Positions 58,649 through 64,000 of a stretch of 64,000 nucleotides of DNA are shown here, in pieces. Source of the DNA: Cryobacterium breve. GTDB taxonomy: Bacteria > Actinomycetota > Actinomycetes > Actinomycetales > Microbacteriaceae. Under the pieces are notes generated by a model, which worked only from the letters and a program-made list of their open reading frames with translations, had not been told where the DNA came from and searched no databases. The translations under genes and the position numbers were made by a program. The stretch is taken from positions 3,410,001-3,474,000 of the forward strand of contig NZ_CP075584.1 in assembly GCF_027594785.1 (NCBI RefSeq), written 5' to 3'. Position 1 is the first letter of the stretch, and each line of letters starts with the position of its first letter.

Positions 58649-61600
58649 GTGACCAGCCTCGGAAATCCGACCCTCGACCGCGACGTTTCCGCGCCGGCAT
58701 TCCCCCTCGACGACTCCCAGCGGGCGGCCCTCGACCTGGCAGACGGGGTCTCGGCCGCGATCATCGGCGCGCCGGGCAGCGGCAAGACGACGACCCTGAT
58801 CGAGCTCCTCGCCGACCGCGTCCTCGGGCGTGGCTATGCACCGGGGGAGGTGCTCCTGCTCGTGCCGACGCGCGCGGGCGCCACCGTTCTGCGAGACCGG
58901 CTCGCGCTTCGCCTCGGCGTTCCGACCAACGGCCCGCTCGCCCGCACGGCGAACTCCATCGCGTTCCAGCTCGTGCGCGGCGCGGAGGCCGCGGCCGGCG
59001 GTCCGACACCGACGCTGCTGACCGGTGGCGAGCAGGACCAGATCATCGCCGAACTGCTGCAGGGCGCCCTCGACGACGGCGGGCCTGTCGGCGACGGCGG
59101 CGACCTCGACGCGCGCGACCGCGATGCCGGAGGTTCCTTCGACGGCGGGCGCGACCGCACCGGCGGCGGGGCTGGTTCCTCCGGCCCGGCCTGGCCGTCC
59201 ACTCTCGATCCGGGCGTGCGCCGGCTCCGCGGATTCCGCACCGAGCTGCGCAACCTGATGATGCGGGCCGTCGAATACGGGATCACCCCGACCCGCCTCG
59301 CCGTACTCGGCGCCGAGAACGATCGCCCGGAATGGGTCGCCGCTGCCCACTTCATCCGCGGCTACGACGAGGTCAAAGACCAGAGCCGGCCCGGCCAGTA
59401 CGACTCCACCGAACTCGCGGGCTTCGCGGCGGCCGTCGTGGCCGCAGCCGCCCCGGGGTCCGCGGGATCCGCGACCCTGGGCACCCTCGCCGGCCTTCGC
59501 CTCATCGTCGTCGACGACGCCCAGGAACTGAACCGGGCCACCCTCACCCTGCTCGCCCAGTTCGCGGCGCGCGGCGTCGCGATCGTCGCCGCCGGCGACC
59601 CCGACATCACAACGGGCTCCTTCAACGGCGCCCACGCGGATGCCGTCGGCAGGCTCGGCGCCTACCTTGCGCCGGGCGCACCATTCGTCACGACCCTCGT
59701 GCTCGACACGGTCTACCGGCACGGCCCCGGCATCCGCGGCGTCGTGCGGGAGATCACCCACCGGATCGGGACAGCCTCAGCGGGCACCCAACGCCGCGCC
59801 GCGAGTGTCGATCCCCGTGACGGCGAGCCCGCAGTCGAGTCCGGCGCCGCAGACGCAGGAACCGCAGACTCAGGAACCGCAGACCCAGGAGCCGAAGCGT
59901 CGGGCGCCGCGAAGTCCGGCGCCGACGCGGCCGGCACCGAGGCATCCGTCTCCTCCGTCGAGACCCTCCTCGCCGCGAGCCCCGCCGACCAGCTCGCTCT
60001 CATCGCCGGGAGGCTGCGGGAACGGCACGTGCTCGACCGAGTGCCCTGGGGCCGCATGGCCGTGGTCGCGCGGAGCGGTTCCGCCATTCCGGCACTCGCC
60101 CGCGGCCTCGCCGCCCTCGAAGTGCCCACCCAGGTGCCCTCCGCCCAGACGGCGCTCCGCGACGAATGGGCCGTGCGCGCATTCATCCTCGCCCTCGACG
60201 TCACCCTCGGCCGCCGCCCGCTCGACGCCGAAGCGGCGACTGAACTCCTGCGCGGCCCCCTCGGCGGCCTCGACCCGATCACCCTGCGCCGCCTGCGTGC
60301 CGCTCTGCGCCAGCAGGAACTGAGCCAGGAGGAGCCCGGCCAGCAGGAACTGAGCCAGCACGAGCCCGGCCAGCAGGAACTGAGCCCGAAAGAGCTCGGC
60401 CAGCAGGAACTGAGCCAGCACGAGCCCGGCCAGCGGGAACTGAGCCCGAAAGAGCTCGGCCAGCAGGAACTCGGTCAGCCAAAGTCCGGCCAGCCCGGGC
60501 CCGGCGAGCAGGAACCCGGCCGGCCGGCATCGCCCGCGACCGCGGGTGCCGGGCGCACCCGCACCGCCGACGAGCTGCTCGCCGCCGTGTTCGCGACGCC
60601 GTCGCTGTTGTCCGCGATCGACAACCGCACCGCCCGCCGCGCGGCGAGTTGCGCGGAAAGCCTCCTCGCGGCATCCGTCGAATACGAGGCCGGTGCCACG
60701 ATCGAAGAACTGCTCTGGGGCCTCTGGCAGCGCAGCGGCCTCGCCAGGGAATGGCTCGAACAGTCCACCGGGATCGGCATCATCGCCGACGAGGCCAACC
60801 ACAACCTCGACGCCGTCGTCGCCCTGTTCTCCGCGGCGCAGCGCTACGTCGAACGCACGCCGGCGGCCCCGCCGGTGCTCTTCCTCGAACACCTCGTCGA
60901 CACCGACGTCCCAGAGGACACCCTCGCCCCGCGCGCCCTCGGCGACGCCGTCACCGTGTCGACACCGAACGGGTTGATCGGCCGCGAGTTCGACCTCGTC
61001 GTGATCGCCAACGTGCAGCAGAACGTCTGGCCCGACCTGCGCATCCGCGGCTCGCTGCTCGGTGCGGGCGACCTCGCCGCGCTCGCCTCCGGGCGCGACC
61101 CCCGTGGCGGAGACGCGCGCACCGAGGTTCTGCACGACGAACTGCGCATGTTCGCCCAGGCCGCGAGCCGGGCCCGCAGCGAACTTCTCGTCACGGCCGT
61201 CGACAACGAGGAGAACGAGCCGTCGGTGTTCCTCAAGCTGCTGCCGCGACCCACCGAGCCCGCGGGGGCGGACGCCGCCGACCCCGCCGGGCGCTACCCG
61301 GTGTCGCTCCGCGGGCTCGTCGGCCGGTTGCGCCGCGACCTCACCAGGGGCGTCGCGACGGGCACCCTGTCCGGGCACCCCGACGGGTCGGGGCGCGCAG
61401 CGGATGCCGCGGCGACCCTCGCGAGGCTCGCCGCGGCAGCCGTGCCCGGTGCTGACCCCGGCCAGTGGTACGGCCTCGCCGGTCCCAGCACAGTGCAGCC
61501 CCTCAACGACCCGGCTGCCGGAGACGACCCGGTGCGGGTCTCGCCGTCGAAGATGGCCGCTGTCGAGACCTGCCCGCTGCACTGGGCGATCGGCCGGCTC

Positions 61601-62293
61601 GGCGGCGGCAGGCTCCAATACGGCGGCGAACCTCGGCACGATCATCCACGCGGTGATGGAGGAGTCGACCGACCGCCAGCCGGATGCACTGTGGCAGGCG
61701 GTCGACGAACGTTGGGGGGAGAGCTCCGGTTCGACGCGGAGTGGCAGTCCGAAGTACAGCGCGCCGACGCGCGAAACCTCACCGACCGGCTCGCCTCCTA
61801 CCTGCTCGACTTCGAACACAACGGCGGCGAACTCCTGAGCGCAGAGGGCAGCTTCGGCTTCGACGTCGACGGCGCCTGGCTCACCGGCACCGTCGACCGG
61901 GTCGAACGCCTTGCAGACGGCAGCGCCGTCATCGTGGACCTGAAGACCGGGCGCGGAGACCCCGTGAGCGACGCGGGCGTCGCAGACCACCCGCAACTCG
62001 GCGCCTACCAGCTCGCCTTCCAGGAGGGCCAGATCGAGGGCGTCCCCGCCGGGACCCCCTCGCGGGCGCCCGCCTCGTGATCGTCTCCTCCGGAACCGTC
62101 AAGCAGAATTACCGCAACCCCACCCAGGCCACCTTCACCGAAGAACAGGCTCCTCGCCTTCCGCACCCGGGTGGGCGCCGACGCGGCGCTCATGGGAGGG
62201 GCGACCTTCGTCGCCGAGCTCGCGACGCATTGCCTCGACCCGCGCTCGCACGGGGCCTGCCGCATCCACATCATCGGGCAGGTCAGCTCATGA
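58649..62293 (+). CDS. adnA: AdnA-like helicase-nuclease subunit (four frame breaks)
   Basis: 1214 residues when joined. N-terminal UvrD-like motor with GAPGSGKTTTLIELLADR (residues 40-48) and a variant motif II, LIVVDDAQELNRAT; motif VI-like REFDLVVIANVQQNVWP; C-terminal PD-(D/E)XK nuclease with MAAVETCPLHWAIGRLGGG, TGTVDRVERLADGSAVIVDL and the catalytic KTG. With AdnB it resects double-strand ends in Actinobacteria, replacing RecBCD/AddAB. Breaks: CAGGCTC 61609-61615, the G run 61714-61719, the C run 62055-62059, CAGGCTC 62146-62152. All four fixes restore known sequence (SSNTAANLGTIIHAVMEE; GTPLAGARLVIVSS; EEQLLAFRTRVGAD). A Gln/Glu/Pro-rich repeat linker lies mid-protein. The stop overlaps adnB (ATGA). 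Confidence 0.85.
60305..60500 (+). repeat. In-frame tandem repeats in adnA (QQELSxxEPG linker)
   Basis: A unit of about 30 bp (CAGCAGGAACTGAGCC followed by variable bases) is repeated six to seven times, encoding QQELSQEEPG, QQELSQHEPG, QQELSPKELG and variants. It makes a charged, flexible linker between the motor halves and is absent from typical family members as far as I recall. Confidence 0.85.
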
Positions 62294-64000
62294 GCCAGAA
62301 CGGAATACCCGTGCCGCACGACCCGAATCGTCCGAAAAACCCGGTCAGCGCCCTCGAGATCGCCGGCACGCTCGGCATGTTCCCGCCCACCCCCGAACAG
62401 CAGGCGGTGATCGAGGCCCCGCTCGCGCCGACCCTCGTCGTGGCCGGAGCCGGCAGCGGCAAGACGGAGACCATGGCCAACCGGGTGCTCTGGCTGCTCG
62501 CCAACGGCCTCGCCCGCCCCGACCAGGTCCTCGGGCTCACCTTCACCCGCAAGGCGGCCGGCGAACTCGCCGAGCGCATCGGCGACCGCATCGCCCAACT
62601 CGACGCCCAGGGACTGCTTCCGGCACCCACCCCGGCCGCGGGCGCGGAGGCCACCGGCGAACTCGTCGACTCCGGCCTGTTCAACACCCCGACCGTGTCG
62701 ACGTACAACTCCTTCGCGAGCCGACTCTTCACCGACAACGCCCTCCTCCTCGGCCGCGAACCCGAGTCCGTGCTGCTCACCGAGACGAGCGCCTGGCTGC
62801 TCGCCCGCCGCGTCGTGATCGAGCACGGTGACCGCAGGCTCGTGCCCTGGGGAAAGAGCCTCGACGCCGTGACGGATGCCGTGCTCCGGTTCAGCCGCCT
62901 GCTCGCCGAGAACCCGCCTCCCCTCACGACCGGCCTGGCAACGACCGGCCTCACGACGGGCGGCCCGGCGGGAGCTCCCGGCGGCGGCGTGCACGACCTT
63001 GCCGGCCTCGCCGCCGGCTTCGCCTACCTCGAAGACCTGCCATACGGCAACCCGCGCAAGAAGGTCCCGTACTCCTCCGTCGTCGACTCGCTCGCCGCGG
63101 TCGGGCCGCTGCCCGTGCTCGCCGAACTCGCCGGCGAGTACGACCGGGAGAAGCGCCGGCTCGGCCTGATCGAATTCTCCGACCAGGTCGCCCTCGCCCT
63201 GCAGGTGAGCCAGCGGGTTCCGCGGGTGGTCGCCGGGTACCGCGACCAGTACCGGGTCGTGCTGCTCGACGAATACCAGGACACCTCCGTGCTGCAGACC
63301 GAGCTCCTGCACACTCTCTTCGCCCGGCATCCGGTGATGGCCGTCGGTGACCCGCACCAGTCCATCTACGGCTGGCGCGGTGCGAGCTCCGCAAACCTGC
63401 TGGCCTTCTCCGACGACTTCGACCCGGACGCCCGCTCCGAGCACCGGGTCACCCCCTCCATGTCGCTCTCCTTCACCTGGCGGAACCCCCGCTCGGTGCT
63501 CGACGCGGCGAACACCCTCGTCGCCCCGCTCAGTGAGGCCCTGCGCCGCCGGACGAACGGCATCCAGGTCGAGACCCTCAAGGTGCCGGACGGCACCCGC
63601 CCCGGCGCAGTCACCGCGCACCTCGCCGAAACGGCCACCGACGAGGCCCAGGCCGTCGCCCGCTGGTTCGCCGGACGCCTCGGCGCCGGCAGCGACAAGT
63701 CCGGCGCCATCCTCTTCCGCGCCCGGCGCGACATGGACTTCTTCGCCGGGGTCCTCCGCGCGAACGGCGTGAGGGCCCACGTCCTCGGCCTCGGCGGTCT
63801 GCTCTCCACCCCGGAGGTCACCGACGTCGTGAGCGTGCTCCGGGTCGTGCACGATCCTTCCGCGGGAAGCGAACTCGTCCGGCTGCTGAGCGGCGCCCGA
63901 TTCCAGGTCGGGCCGCGCGACCTGCAGCACCTCGCGGCCGTCTCGCGGTGGCTCGCCGCCCACGACTGGGCCCAGAAGGCCGTCAGCCGGGAACTCACCG
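62290..64000 (+). CDS. adnB: AdnB-like UvrD/Rep-family helicase, 5' part
   Basis: Runs off the end of the window; 570 residues are visible. Superfamily 1A motifs are complete: TPEQQAVIEAPLAPTLVVAG (Q motif), AGAGSGKTETMANRVLW (I), GLTFTRKAAGELAERI (Ia), VVLLDEYQDTSVLQTELLHT (II), VGDPHQSIYGWRGAS (III), LSFTWRNPRSVLDAANTL (IV). Unlike AdnA, motif II is canonical, so this is probably the main motor. A nuclease domain is expected past the window edge. The ATG overlaps the adnA stop by ATGA. Confidence 0.9.
   Translation, partial: MSQNGIPVPHDPNRPKNPVSALEIAGTLGMFPPTPEQQAVIEAPLAPTLVVAGAGSGKTETMANRVLWLLANGLARPDQVLGLTFTRKAAGELAERIGDRIAQLDAQGLLPAPTPAAGAEATGELVDSGLFNTPTVSTYNSFASRLFTDNALLLGREPESVLLTETSAWLLARRVVIEHGDRRLVPWGKSLDAVTDAVLRFSRLLAENPPPLTTGLATTGLTTGGPAGAPGGGVHDLAGLAAGFAYLEDLPYGNPRKKVPYSSVVDSLAAVGPLPVLAELAGEYDREKRRLGLIEFSDQVALALQVSQRVPRVVAGYRDQYRVVLLDEYQDTSVLQTELLHTLFARHPVMAVGDPHQSIYGWRGASSANLLAFSDDFDPDARSEHRVTPSMSLSFTWRNPRSVLDAANTLVAPLSEALRRRTNGIQVETLKVPDGTRPGAVTAHLAETATDEAQAVARWFAGRLGAGSDKSGAILFRARRDMDFFAGVLRANGVRAHVLGLGGLLSTPEVTDVVSVLRVVHDPSAGSELVRLLSGARFQVGPRDLQHLAAVSRWLAAHDWAQKAVSRELT

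Noticed and set aside
60305..60500. CRISPR-like array
   Set aside because: The repeats are contiguous, have no spacers and keep the reading frame of adnA.
61714..61724. An AG insertion before GAGCTC in adnA
   Set aside because: A G run of seven read as six explains the same shift by the homopolymer rule and gives WGGELRFDAEW, so a separate two-base class is not needed here; the similar site in dapC remains open.

Overview
The window is high-GC actinobacterial DNA, most likely from the family Microbacteriaceae. The basis is the gene content (DUF222/HNH protein, DUF3117, DUF3107, an actinobacterial AdnAB pair, the fdxA-dapC-gltA-dapD-dapE neighbourhood, a DUF7882-like small protein), frequent GTG starts and the abundant GCATCCG/CGGATGC words typical of that family. 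A microbial rhodopsin of the cryorhodopsin type points to a cold-living genus such as Cryobacterium or a relative. It is ordinary chromosome: I see no rRNA, tRNA, phage, insertion sequence or CRISPR array.

Layout. 1-6200: end of an HNH nuclease gene, then a minus-strand set made of a MalT-type LuxR regulator, two membrane proteins and a small protein, followed by a membrane-anchored zincin-like protein. 6450-14480: unlinked housekeeping and hypothetical genes, including a HhH-GPD protein, an FAD oxidoreductase, an ABC-F ATPase and a LON-domain protein. 14690-19620: a tandem glycine riboswitch controlling gcvT-gcvH-gcvP. 19780-26540: CPBP and DCC proteins, then a five-component peptide ABC transporter (binding protein, two permeases, fused double ATPase). 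26770-31130: typA, a lipoprotein, a quinone reductase and a hydrolase. 31160-35890: an iron uptake locus efeU-efeO-efeB-efeU with two permease paralogues and two candidate iron boxes. 35980-43720: fdxA and the succinylase-type lysine/diaminopimelate genes dapC, dapD and dapE around citrate synthase, with a PIG-L-like protein and a PIG-V-like glycosyltransferase. 43850-47150: DUF3117, O-methyltransferase, tatB, IclR regulator and PPK2. 47200-48650: a small DUF7882-like protein and the rhodopsin. 48740-58550: Mrp, DUF1003, a soluble MgtE/CBS protein, aminopeptidase P, PHP phosphoesterase, DEAD helicase, a ferritin-like protein and small proteins. 58649-64000: adnA and the start of adnB, the actinobacterial double-strand-break resection helicase-nuclease.

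The most interesting locus is the rhodopsin. It keeps the retinal lysine and its aspartate partner, has Glu at both the counterion and the proton-donor positions, and carries an arginine in the cytoplasmic half of helix B. These features match what I know of cryorhodopsins. A small soluble protein is encoded just upstream.

A second striking feature is technical or mutational. At least seventeen otherwise conserved, partly essential-type frames are broken by one extra base at the same word (CAGCTC or GAGCTC read as CAGGCTC or GAGGCTC, in either strand and any codon phase). Several more are broken by loss of one base in G/C runs. Correcting these gives whole-codon lengths and full-length proteins every time. 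I therefore annotate these genes as single CDS with a frame break, not as pseudogenes, and I suspect systematic sequencing error. Short palindromes of a common CGCGARAG-ended family lie between convergent genes, and degenerate tandem repeats follow several stop codons.
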